A stretch of 6,220 nucleotides of DNA from Lachnospiraceae bacterium (GCA_018365895.1 JAGZJD010000103.1:1-6220); one strand, 5' to 3'. Shown: positions 1 through 5,883, numbered from the stretch's first letter. The notes: generated from the letters alone by a model not told the origin. Translations and numbers: made by a program.

Positions 1-20
1 TCACAAAAATCACAAAAAAA

Positions 21-52
21 GAGCAGGGTACATTTTTCTATATACCTTGCTC
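21..52 (-). terminator. Hairpin near left edge, possible minus-strand terminator
   Basis: The arms GAGCAGGGTA (21-30) and TACCTTGCTC (43-52) pair over 10 bp with one G-U wobble around a 12-nt loop. On the minus strand the stem is followed directly by seven T (complement of 14-20), as in a rho-independent terminator. On the plus strand only TATAAGAG follows, so it is a poor plus-strand terminator. No minus-strand gene lies to its right to be terminated. It may therefore be the edge of an inserted element, or the A-rich flank of a bidirectional terminator belonging to a gene left of the window. The pairing is seen directly; the function is inferred. Confidence 0.35.
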
Positions 53-105
53 TATAAGAGAATACATTTTTAATATCTTAACTTAATGACATTGGGATTG
101 CTACC

Positions 106-1332
106 GTGTCCGAAGATATTTTTGAAAATACAAATAATGAGATGGTATATGAGATTACAAAAGCACTAGTTACAGAATTTGAGAAGACGGCATGTGTGAT
201 ATTTGATAATAAAGAAGATTTAGAAAGGGAATTGTTTGTACATATTAATTCCTCGCTATATCGATATCAGTATGGAATACAGAGTCTGGATATGCTAAAT
301 AGAGATATTATTCGAGAATATCCAGACTTGTTTGAAATTACGAAAATTGTTAGCAAATATCTGGAAAACCAGATTGGTCTTCCGATTCCGGATACAGAAG
401 TGGCTTACCTGGCACTTCATTTTGGAGCACATCTTCCGATATCAAATAATAAAAGCGATAAAATTCGAGTGCTGATTGTTTGTGCAAATGGAATATCAAC
501 AGGAAATATGTTAAAAAGAGAGATTATGAAAATGTTCCCGAAAGCAGAAGTGGTGGGAGTGGAAGCTTCATCAAAGATTAAAAATGTGCAGGCAGTGTGC
601 GAGTTGATTGTTACTACGGTAGCTTTTAAAAGTGTTGTTCCAGTTGTACAGGTCCATCCTATTCTGACAGGGAGAGATAAAGAAGTTCTGGCAAGACATT
701 TGAAAAAGGAAGAATTTATGGGAAAAGTCAAGGTGGATGACCTTATGAATATTATTGAGCCATACATTAAAGGAAAAGTGTATGATGAAATTCGAGAGAG
801 TATAGAAGAATATTTGTTTAATTGTAAAAAGGGGATGGAAACAGAAATTAGAGAAAATTATCAAGATTTGAAGAGCGTGGTGGACGACTTGCGAGTGGAT
901 ATTCACGACGGAAAATATATGTGGACACAGGCATTATGGGAAACAGCAGATTATTTGATACAGAATAAAAGTATTGAATCTGCGTATATAAATAGTATCA
1001 TTTCTCAGATTCGGTATTATGGTTCTTATATGTTTATTATGCCGAGAGTAATTTTAGCACATTCAAAACCAGAGATGGGAGTGAATCAACTGGACTGTTC
1101 TATTCACTTTTTTAGGGAACCTGTGCGATTTTCAGATAAAGATTTGGCAAATGTTGTAATTGTATTGGCTGCAATTGATCAGGAAAGTCACCTGAAATTA
1201 TTACGAGATATTATTACAATTTTTGGAGAGGACAGTGTTGTAGATGAATTTTTAACTTGCAGCACGAAAACGGAGATACTAGATAAATTTCAAGAAGTTC
1301 TAAGAGCTGCAAAAAAGATACAAATAGAATAA
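106..1332 (+). CDS. PRD / EIIB / EIIA transcriptional regulator of the LicR/MtlR type, N-terminally truncated
   Basis: This is the C-terminal portion of a PTS-regulated (BglG/LicR/MtlR-like) transcription regulator. Residues about 10-112 form one complete PRD with its two usual histidines (H46, and H105 in YLALHFGA). Residues about 119-205 are an EIIB-like domain with the phospho-cysteine loop VCANGISTG (C126). Residues about 271-405 are an EIIA fructose/mannitol-like domain with H319 in ILAHSKPEMGV. In the family, HPr phosphorylates PRD histidines, and EII proteins phosphorylate the EIIB and EIIA sites, linking gene control to sugar flux. Full-length members have about 640-700 residues and begin with HTH domains and PRD1; this frame gives only 408 residues. 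The GTG at 106 has no convincing Shine-Dalgarno site. The frame stays open only back to 82, with in-frame stops at 79-81 and 55-57. It may be a remnant of a disrupted gene or a DNA-binding-free sensor. The family call is firm; start and activity are uncertain. A terminator follows, so it is probably transcribed apart from the PTS genes downstream. Confidence 0.82.
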   Translation: MSEDIFENTNNEMVYEITKALVTEFEKTACVIFDNKEDLERELFVHINSSLYRYQYGIQSLDMLNRDIIREYPDLFEITKIVSKYLENQIGLPIPDTEVAYLALHFGAHLPISNNKSDKIRVLIVCANGISTGNMLKREIMKMFPKAEVVGVEASSKIKNVQAVCELIVTTVAFKSVVPVVQVHPILTGRDKEVLARHLKKEEFMGKVKVDDLMNIIEPYIKGKVYDEIRESIEEYLFNCKKGMETEIRENYQDLKSVVDDLRVDIHDGKYMWTQALWETADYLIQNKSIESAYINSIISQIRYYGSYMFIMPRVILAHSKPEMGVNQLDCSIHFFREPVRFSDKDLANVVIVLAAIDQESHLKLLRDIITIFGEDSVVDEFLTCSTKTEILDKFQEVLRAAKKIQIE

Positions 1333-1342
1333 ATATCAAAAA

Positions 1343-1375
1343 TAGATCGACTGTATGAGTACGATCTATTTTTTT
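1343..1375 (+). terminator. Rho-independent terminator after the PRD regulator
   Basis: The stem TAGATCG (1343-1349) pairs with CGATCTA (1362-1368) and can extend inward with ACT/AGT past one bulged A. Seven T (1369-1375) follow directly. It lies 10 bases past the regulator stop codon and separates that gene from the PTS operon. A-rich sequence in front lets the stem extend on the opposite side, so it might work in both directions. Confidence 0.85.
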
Positions 1376-1435
1376 GCAAAAAGAATTGCAAAAAATTGTA
1401 CACCTATATATCTAGATGCAAAACAATTTGCAATT
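1374..1435 (+). promoter_or_regulatory. Cluster of TTGCAAA half-sites, candidate operator or activator site
   Basis: TTGCAAAAA occurs at 1374-1382 and again at 1386-1394. A 16-bp palindrome TGCAAAACAATTTGCA (1417-1432) has 6-bp arms around a 4-base centre. AATTGCAAA (1384-1392) and TTTGCAATT (1427-1435) are perfect inverted copies. ATCTAGAT (1410-1417) is also palindromic. The cluster lies upstream of the operon's -10 box, with the 16-bp palindrome about 55 bases before the predicted transcription start. That is where activators of PTS operons often bind. The repeats are seen directly; the binding protein is unknown, and A/T-rich intergenic DNA produces such repeats by chance fairly easily. 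Confidence 0.45.
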
Positions 1436-1443
1436 TATTGGAC

Positions 1444-1472
1444 TTCTATCTGATAAATTGACTTGATATAAT
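1444..1472 (+). promoter_or_regulatory. Extended -10 promoter of the PTS operon
   Basis: A perfect TATAAT (1467-1472) is preceded by TGA (1464-1466), giving the TGnTATAAT extended -10 form. At 17-bp spacing the -35 position (1444-1449) reads TTCTAT, a poor match to TTGACA. A good -10 with a weak -35 suits activator-dependent transcription, in keeping with the repeat cluster just upstream. Transcription would start near 1479, leaving a leader of about 25 bases before the EIIA start codon. No sigma-54 -24/-12 element is visible. Confidence 0.6.
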
Positions 1473-1504
1473 ACAAACAACAAAACAAGAAAGGGGAGAC
1501 ACAA

Positions 1505-1957
1505 ATGATATCAGAGATGTTGAAATTAGAGAATATCCAGATTATTGAAAGTGCCAAGGATTGGAAAGAAGCAATTCACCTGAGTCTTGAACCACTAGTT
1601 AATGGAGGGTATGTTACTGAAAACTATGAAGCAGCAATTATCAAATGTACAGAAGAGTACGGACCATATTATGTATTGGCAGATGATATTGCGTTGATTC
1701 ATGGAAGGCCAGAAGACGGAGTGCTGGAAAAACAGTTATCCATTACAGTTGTGCGACAACCGATACAGTTTATGAATGATGGTCAAAATGTTCGTGTACT
1801 AATTGCACTAGGGGCTAGTGATGCTAATTCTCATATTGATGTAATGAAAGTTTTATCCTTGTTACTGATGGATGAAAGCAAGATTAAAGAACTTGCGGAA
1901 GCAACGAGTGAGCAACAAATATATGAAATGTTGACAAAAGCAGAAAGTAATTTGTAG
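1505..1957 (+). CDS. PTS EIIA component, fructose/mannitol-type fold, UlaC/SgaA-like
   Basis: This soluble phosphotransfer protein takes phosphate from HPr and passes it to the EIIB encoded next. At 150 residues it has the size of a free-standing EIIA of the UlaC/PtsN fold. The active-site segment DIALIHGRPEDGV places the phospho-histidine at H66, matching the family's usual ALPHxRPExGV pattern. The C-terminal part (LLLMDESKIKELAEATSEQQIYEML) has the usual closing helices. The ATG at 1505 follows AAAGGGGAG at a normal distance. It is the first gene of the operon, and EIIB starts 22 bases after its stop. The paralogous EIIA-like domain of the upstream regulator (H319) shares the motif, so both could be phosphorylated by HPr. 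Domain and role are firm; the sugar is not shown by this protein. Confidence 0.93.
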   Translation: MISEMLKLENIQIIESAKDWKEAIHLSLEPLVNGGYVTENYEAAIIKCTEEYGPYYVLADDIALIHGRPEDGVLEKQLSITVVRQPIQFMNDGQNVRVLIALGASDANSHIDVMKVLSLLLMDESKIKELAEATSEQQIYEMLTKAESNL

Positions 1958-1979
1958 AGAATGAACGGAGGAAAAGAAA

Positions 1980-2273
1980 ATGCTTAAAATATTTGCAGTA
2001 TGTGGAAATGGGTTAGGAAGTAGTTTTGCATGCCAGATGGCAACAGAAGGAGTTTTAAAAGAGCTAGGTGTAGAGGCTAAGATGGATCACATTGATATCT
2101 CAAGTGTAGCGGGACAGAATGCGGACTTGATTATTTCAGGAAAAAATTTTGAAAAACAATTTGAGCGTATTACTTTAAAATGTCCGGCAATTTTTCTTGA
2201 GAGATTGGTAGATAAAAATGAAATCAGAGAAAAACTTATTCCAGTGTTAAAAGAAATAAATGCTATTGAATAG
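1980..2273 (+). CDS. PTS EIIB component, L-ascorbate/galactitol type (UlaB/SgaB-like)
   Basis: This small cytoplasmic protein of 97 residues carries phosphate from EIIA to the sugar during transport. The N-terminal beta strand and phosphate loop IFAVCGNGLGSSF contain the phospho-cysteine C8. The CGNGLGSS signature is typical of the Ula/Gat EIIB group. The length is normal and the protein is intact. GGAGG at 1967-1971, eight bases before the ATG, sets the start. The stop lies 18 bases before the EIIC start, so EIIB and EIIC are probably co-translated from one message. Substrate assignment to ascorbate rests on family resemblance only. Confidence 0.93.
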   Translation: MLKIFAVCGNGLGSSFACQMATEGVLKELGVEAKMDHIDISSVAGQNADLIISGKNFEKQFERITLKCPAIFLERLVDKNEIREKLIPVLKEINAIE

Positions 2274-2291
2274 TAGGAGGGAGGAAAAAAT

Positions 2292-3584
2292 ATGGCAATA
2301 TTAAATTTCATTATTGAAAATATCTTGACACAGGCTGCGATTATTATCGGATTAATCGCTTTGTTAGGACTTGCATTGCAGAAAAAACCGGTTGGAACAG
2401 TTATTTCAGGAACCATGAAAACAATTCTTGGATTTTTGATTTTGTCGGCAGGATCCAGTGTCATGCAGGAGTCACTGTCATACTTCGGTGATGTGTTTAA
2501 CAAAGGATTTGGCTTAAACGGTCTTAAGAGTGTAGTTGCATCTATTGAAGCAATCAATGGACAGGCGATGGGAAATCTTGGGCTTGGTGGAGAAATCGCT
2601 ATTTCATTAGCAGGAATTTTTATTGTAAATATTATTCTTGCAAGATTTACTCCTTTTAAATACATTTTCCTTACTGGACAAGCACTGCTTTGGGAATCAA
2701 CGATTTGTGTTGTATTTGCTTGGGCATTGGGACTAAAAGGAATTCCTCTGATTTTGGTATCTAGTGTTGTAGGTGGTGCATTTGCAACTTTGATGCCGGC
2801 AATGGCGCAGCCGATTCTTAGAAAAATAACTGGCGGTGATGATATTGCACTTGGGCATTTCTGCACATTTGGATATATATTTGCAGCTCTGGTATCTAAA
2901 TTGGTCGGTGACAAGTCGAAATCTTGCGAAGAATTAAAACTTCCAAAAAGTGTAGAATTTCTTCAGGATACATACTTATCTGTTATGGTTGTAATGATAC
3001 CTTTCTATTTAATTGTTGCAGCTATTGCAGGACCTAAAGCAAGTGCAGAGTTTTGTGGAGATACGAACTATATGGTATTTGCATTTTTACAGGCAATGCA
3101 GTTCGTTGTAGGGTTATATATTTTACTTTCAGGTGTTCGACTCTTATTGGCAGAAATTGTTCCAGCATTTCAGGGAATTTCTCAGAAATTGGTTCCAAAT
3201 GCAAAACCAGCATTAGATTGTCCTGTATTGTTTCCATATGCACCAAACTCAGTCATCATGGGATTCGTATTTACTACTATTGGTTCAATGATAGGTATGC
3301 TGATAACAAGTATTCCGTCACTTGGACTTCCTATGGTAATTCCAGGAGTTATGAGTAACTTTTTTGCTGGTGGAACAGCTGGTATTTTTGCAAACCAAAC
3401 GGGAGGACGCAGAGGCGTTATCATCGGATGTATCGCACACGGTATTTTCATTATTATTCTTCCGGCACTGCTTTGTCCAATGCTTGCAGAAATCGGTTTC
3501 CAGAATATCACATGTACAGATGTGGATACAGTAGTGACCGGATTTGTATTTATGGCTGTTAAAGCGATTGCAGGAATCTTCTAA
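2292..3584 (+). CDS. PTS EIIC permease, L-ascorbate (UlaA/SgaT) family
   Basis: This integral membrane transporter moves the substrate across the cytoplasmic membrane while EIIB phosphorylates it. The 430-residue protein is almost wholly hydrophobic, with around ten membrane segments (for example about 13-29, 104-117, 132-148, 226-247, 262-281, 322-340 and 376-396). Family landmarks visible include the loop with DDIALGHFCTFGY (183-195), the segment PNAKPALDCPVLFPYAPNS (302-320) and GGTAGIFANQTGGRRG (360-375). The length suits the Gram-positive branch of UlaA, slightly shorter than the E. coli protein. A doubled Shine-Dalgarno stretch (AGGAGGGAGG, 2275-2284) precedes the ATG. The gene sits between EIIB and a TPR protein. 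UlaA transports L-ascorbate in E. coli, but the UlaD/E/F/G enzymes are absent here, so the substrate is left open. Confidence 0.93.
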   Translation: MAILNFIIENILTQAAIIIGLIALLGLALQKKPVGTVISGTMKTILGFLILSAGSSVMQESLSYFGDVFNKGFGLNGLKSVVASIEAINGQAMGNLGLGGEIAISLAGIFIVNIILARFTPFKYIFLTGQALLWESTICVVFAWALGLKGIPLILVSSVVGGAFATLMPAMAQPILRKITGGDDIALGHFCTFGYIFAALVSKLVGDKSKSCEELKLPKSVEFLQDTYLSVMVVMIPFYLIVAAIAGPKASAEFCGDTNYMVFAFLQAMQFVVGLYILLSGVRLLLAEIVPAFQGISQKLVPNAKPALDCPVLFPYAPNSVIMGFVFTTIGSMIGMLITSIPSLGLPMVIPGVMSNFFAGGTAGIFANQTGGRRGVIIGCIAHGIFIIILPALLCPMLAEIGFQNITCTDVDTVVTGFVFMAVKAIAGIF

Positions 3585-3607
3585 ATCTATAGAAAAGAGG
3601 GATTGAG

Positions 3608-3994
3608 ATGTTTTTGTTTGGAAAAAAGAAGGAAAAGAAAGAAAAAAACATTGAAGTAAATATTAAAGTTAACAAAGATGAGCTGATTGCGGAAGCAAGT
3701 GAAAAGATACAAGAACTTGAAGGATTATCTGGGGAGCAGAGAGTTCCCTTGTTAAATCAAATAGGAGCTTTGTATTATCAAGCGGAAGAGTTAGAAAGCG
3801 CGATCAAATACTATGAAGAAAGCCTGTCTATAAAAAAGGAAATGGGGAAAAGTTACACTGATTTAATGTCGCTTTACAATAAGAAACGTCAGCAGGCAGC
3901 AGAAAATAGAAATGATGAGCAGATGAACTACTATATGCAGAAAGTTCAAGAAATGATGCAAATGTCAAAAGATATGCTTCGTGGGAAAATGTAA
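3608..3994 (+). CDS. Small TPR-repeat protein in the PTS operon, function unknown
   Basis: I do not recognise a named gene. The 128-residue protein has no signal peptide or membrane span and is probably cytoplasmic. The N-terminus is very basic (KKKEKKEK, 6-13), followed by a short strand-like stretch (NIEVNIKVN). A good tetratricopeptide repeat spans about 48-81, with the usual small and aromatic positions in QIGALYYQAEELESAIKYY. A weaker second helical pair covers about 82-115. The C-terminal tail is rich in methionine (M110, M116, M117, M119, M123, M128) and may form an amphipathic helix. GAGGG at 3597-3601, six bases before the ATG, fixes the start. It lies 23 bases after EIIC and 32 before the aldolase, so it is clearly an operon member. 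TPRs usually bind proteins; a partner among the PTS components, aldolase or kinase is a guess. Confidence 0.88.
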   Translation: MFLFGKKKEKKEKNIEVNIKVNKDELIAEASEKIQELEGLSGEQRVPLLNQIGALYYQAEELESAIKYYEESLSIKKEMGKSYTDLMSLYNKKRQQAAENRNDEQMNYYMQKVQEMMQMSKDMLRGKM

Positions 3995-4026
3995 ATATAA
4001 AGATTAAATAGAAAGAAGGAAGAAAG

Positions 4027-4872
4027 ATGTATAAGAATTTAATTGAAATGTTTAAAGAAAATGAAGGAAAAGGAGCAATAGGGTCATTTAACTTGCACTG
4101 TTTTGAGATGGTTCCGGCAATGATTAAAGCGGCAGAGAAGCTGAATGTTCCAGTTATTCTTCAAACTTCTTTGGGGACAGCTGAATATATTGGATTTGAA
4201 CCATTGATTGCAGCGGTAAAAGCTATAGCTGAAACTTCCAGCATTAATGTTGCATTACATATGGATCACTGTAAAGATATTGATGCATTAAAACATGCAA
4301 TTGATTGCGGATATTCTTCAGTTATGTATGATGGTTCAGCTCTTCCGCTGGAAGAAAATATTGCAAACACGAAAATCGTTGTCGAGTATGCACATGCCAA
4401 AGGAGTATCTGTAGAAGGAGAAGTCGGTTCTATTGGCGGAGCGGAAGACGGAGTAGTTGTTGACAAAGATGCTGCAATGTACACAAAGCCAGAAGATGCA
4501 TTACGCTTTGCCTCTGAAACAGGAGTAGACGCGTTGGCAGTTTCTATTGGAACGACACATGGACAGTATAAATCAAAAGCAAAGATTAACTATGAATTGT
4601 TAGAAGAATTGAAAGCAAAACTTGGGGATACCGGTTTGGTACTTCATGGGGGAACAGGAGTATCTGACGAAGACATGAGGAGACTTGCAAGAGAAGGGAT
4701 GAAAAAGATCAATGTAGGAACAGAATTAAATAAATCTTATATTGAGGTGGTAAGCAAGACATTTACTGCAGAAGGGGTAACACCATTGACCTCGCTGAGA
4801 ACCCTTCTTGGACCTGCAAATGATCGAATTGCGGAAATTGTAACTGAAAAAGCAACTCTATTTAGACTATAG
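4027..4872 (+). CDS. Class II ketose-bisphosphate aldolase, Fba/GatY/KbaY/IolJ family
   Basis: This zinc-dependent (beta/alpha)8 aldolase splits a phosphorylated ketose, classically fructose- or tagatose-1,6-bisphosphate, to dihydroxyacetone phosphate and an aldehyde. At 281 residues the length is normal. The catalytic and metal site is complete: D80 and zinc ligand H81 in VALHMDHCKD, E132 in EGEVG, zinc ligand H178 in GTTHGQY, and zinc ligand H207 in LHGGTG. The INVGTEL stretch (228-234) belongs to the DHAP-phosphate-binding region. The ATG at 4027 follows AAGGA at six bases. The gene is downstream of the PTS and TPR genes, so it is likely the catabolic step for the imported compound. Family members include fructose-bisphosphate, tagatose-bisphosphate and 2-deoxy-5-keto-gluconate-6-phosphate aldolases; these motifs do not choose between them. 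Confidence 0.93.
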   Translation: MYKNLIEMFKENEGKGAIGSFNLHCFEMVPAMIKAAEKLNVPVILQTSLGTAEYIGFEPLIAAVKAIAETSSINVALHMDHCKDIDALKHAIDCGYSSVMYDGSALPLEENIANTKIVVEYAHAKGVSVEGEVGSIGGAEDGVVVDKDAAMYTKPEDALRFASETGVDALAVSIGTTHGQYKSKAKINYELLEELKAKLGDTGLVLHGGTGVSDEDMRRLAREGMKKINVGTELNKSYIEVVSKTFTAEGVTPLTSLRTLLGPANDRIAEIVTEKATLFRL

Positions 4873-4885
4873 ACAAGAAGAAACA

Positions 4886-4916
4886 GGCTTATGAAAAATA
4901 TTATTTTTCATAAGCC
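4886..4916 (+). repeat. Perfect 14-bp inverted repeat (hairpin) between aldolase and kinase genes
   Basis: GGCTTATGAAAAAT (4886-4899) and ATTTTTCATAAGCC (4903-4916) are exact inverted copies around a 3-base ATT loop. It starts 14 bases after the aldolase stop and ends 11 bases before the Shine-Dalgarno GGGAG (4928-4932) of the next gene. On the plus strand AAAAACAATA follows, not a T-run, so it is not a standard terminator. It could be a message-stabilising or processing hairpin that sets kinase expression below that of the aldolase. On the minus strand only a weak T-rich tail (TGTTTCTTCTTG) follows. The structure is certain; the role is inferred. Confidence 0.75.
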
Positions 4917-4939
4917 AAAAACAATATGGGAGAATTATT

Positions 4940-5572
4940 ATGCAAAAATGTATGATATTACTTGCAGGTTATCCGGCAACAGGAAAAAGCTATATGTGTC
5001 GCAAAATACAGGAACGATACCCTGGGTTTATTAGTGTTAATCAGGATGAGATAAAAGAACAGAAGTGGGATGAATATGGCTTTGATAATTTGGAAGAAAA
5101 AAGCAGACTTGAGCAGAGGGCATGGGAAGAATATTATGCCTCCTTAGAACAAAATATGGAAGAGGAAAATCTTTTGATTTCAGATTATCCATTTAGCGAT
5201 AAACAAAAAACTAGATTGGAAGAATTGTCAACCCGATATGGATATAGTGTGATTACAATTCGTGCTATAGGAAATATCGATCAGTTGTACGAAGTGTCGC
5301 GTATGAGAGATTTGGATCAAAGCAGACATCTTGGTCATATGGTCAGTAAGTATCACAAGGGGGATTCGATGGAAGATCGTTCTAAGGCAGATTGTCTGGT
5401 GTCGTATGAAGTATTTAAAGACAGATGTTTGCATAAAGGATATGACACCTTTCAATTAGGAGAGCTGATTCAAGTCGACGCCTCAGATTATAATCAGATT
5501 GATTACCAAGCCATTCTCAATCGAATTGGTGAGATTTTTTTAGCACCTCAATCGAAATTACATCAAGATTAA
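4940..5572 (+). CDS. P-loop kinase-like ATP-binding protein (AAA_33-type), substrate unknown
   Basis: This 210-residue soluble protein has the layout of small P-loop kinases. Walker A is GYPATGKS (10-17, with K16 and S17) straight after the first hydrophobic strand (CMILLAG). NQDEIKE (34-40) holds D36, an acidic residue where such kinases often meet substrate. LLISDYPFSD (78-87) gives a Walker-B-like strand ending at D82. RMRDLDQSRH (121-130) supplies arginines in the usual lid position. The ATG at 4940 is seven bases after GGGAG. It is the last gene of the operon, 67 bases past the aldolase, with the hairpin at 4886-4916 between them and a terminator after. Its position suggests it phosphorylates a small molecule of the same pathway, perhaps a sugar phosphate, but such P-loop proteins also include polynucleotide and antibiotic kinases and zeta-toxin relatives. 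The fold is well supported; the substrate is not known. Confidence 0.87.
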   Translation: MQKCMILLAGYPATGKSYMCRKIQERYPGFISVNQDEIKEQKWDEYGFDNLEEKSRLEQRAWEEYYASLEQNMEEENLLISDYPFSDKQKTRLEELSTRYGYSVITIRAIGNIDQLYEVSRMRDLDQSRHLGHMVSKYHKGDSMEDRSKADCLVSYEVFKDRCLHKGYDTFQLGELIQVDASDYNQIDYQAILNRIGEIFLAPQSKLHQD

Positions 5573-5583
5573 ATCAAATCTAA

Positions 5584-5636
5584 ACCGTCCTTCTTTATGA
5601 TGTAAATAACATCAGAGAAAGGGCGGTGTTTTTATT
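5584..5636 (+). terminator. Rho-independent terminator closing the PTS operon
   Basis: ACCGTCCTT (5584-5592) pairs with AAGGGCGGT (5619-5627) through one G-U wobble. Inside it TGATGT (5598-5603) pairs with ACATCA (5609-5614) around AAATA, giving a long two-part stem. A T-rich tail (TGTTTTTATT) follows. It lies 11 bases past the kinase stop and ends the six-gene cluster before the XRE regulator. Confidence 0.88.
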
Positions 5637-5723
5637 CACATAGGTAATCGAGACTATATTTAACTCGCAGGAAGGAGGAACAGTAACCAGGAGAGTTATG
5701 ATTTTATTGTTAAATGATGAAGA

Positions 5724-5763
5724 TTGACGAAAACTTGATTTTTCGTGTACAATTGCTTATAAA
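5724..5763 (+). promoter_or_regulatory. Overlapping promoter elements for the XRE regulator
   Basis: TTGATT (5735-5740) and TATAAA (5758-5763) are 17 bp apart, a good sigma-A arrangement, with transcription predicted near 5770. A second possible pair, TTGACG (5724-5729) and TACAAT (5748-5753), is 18 bp apart and overlaps the first. Either gives a long leader of roughly 110-125 bases before the ATG at 5884. AATTTGCAATT (5774-5784), which also occurs upstream of the PTS operon at 1425-1435, falls at the expected start of transcription and could be an operator. Confidence 0.6.
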
Positions 5764-5784
5764 GAAAATAATAAATTTGCAATT

Positions 5785-5832
5785 GTTACTTGCTGGTAAC
5801 TTAAATGTTAATATGCGTTGCTTGCAGCAACG
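5785..5832 (+). promoter_or_regulatory. Two small hairpins in the leader of the XRE regulator
   Basis: GTTAC (5785-5789) pairs with GTAAC (5796-5800) around six bases. CGTTGCT (5816-5822) pairs perfectly with AGCAACG (5826-5832) around TGC. Neither is followed by a T-run, so they are not terminators. They could be protein-binding palindromes for autoregulation or weak RNA structures ahead of the strong AGGAGG (5869-5874). The remaining bases between 5637 and 5723 contain an AAGGAGG (5672-5678) with no start codon at a useful distance, and no gene I can support. Confidence 0.4.
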
Positions 5833-5883
5833 TGGAATTCCTCATACAATATTTTTAGAAAATAAAAAAGGAGGACATTTATA

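Noticed and set aside
1461..1472. TTGACT next to TATAAT as a -35/-10 pair
   Set aside because: The TTGACT at 1459-1464 is only two bases from the TATAAT, far too close to serve as its -35 box.
1333..1504. Riboswitch or RAT-type antiterminator site in the operon leader
   Set aside because: After the predicted transcription start only about 25 bases remain before the EIIA start codon, too short for such a structure; the only terminator here belongs to the upstream gene.
2087..2914. A 275-codon open frame on the minus strand across the EIIB and EIIC genes
   Set aside because: It lies antisense to two clear PTS genes, has no recognisable domain or ribosome binding site, and its composition (many P, I, S, N) is what the complement of a hydrophobic membrane gene yields.
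1505..3584. Firm assignment as the L-ascorbate transporter ulaCBA
   Set aside because: Family membership is clear, but no ascorbate-catabolic enzyme is present and an aldolase of another pathway is. Naming the substrate would go beyond the sequence.
5698..5727. A nine-codon mini-ORF (MILLLNDED) after AGGAG at 5689-5693
   Set aside because: It is very short, the spacing of four bases is tight, and there is no support from composition. The nearby AAGGAGG at 5672-5678 has no start codon in range.
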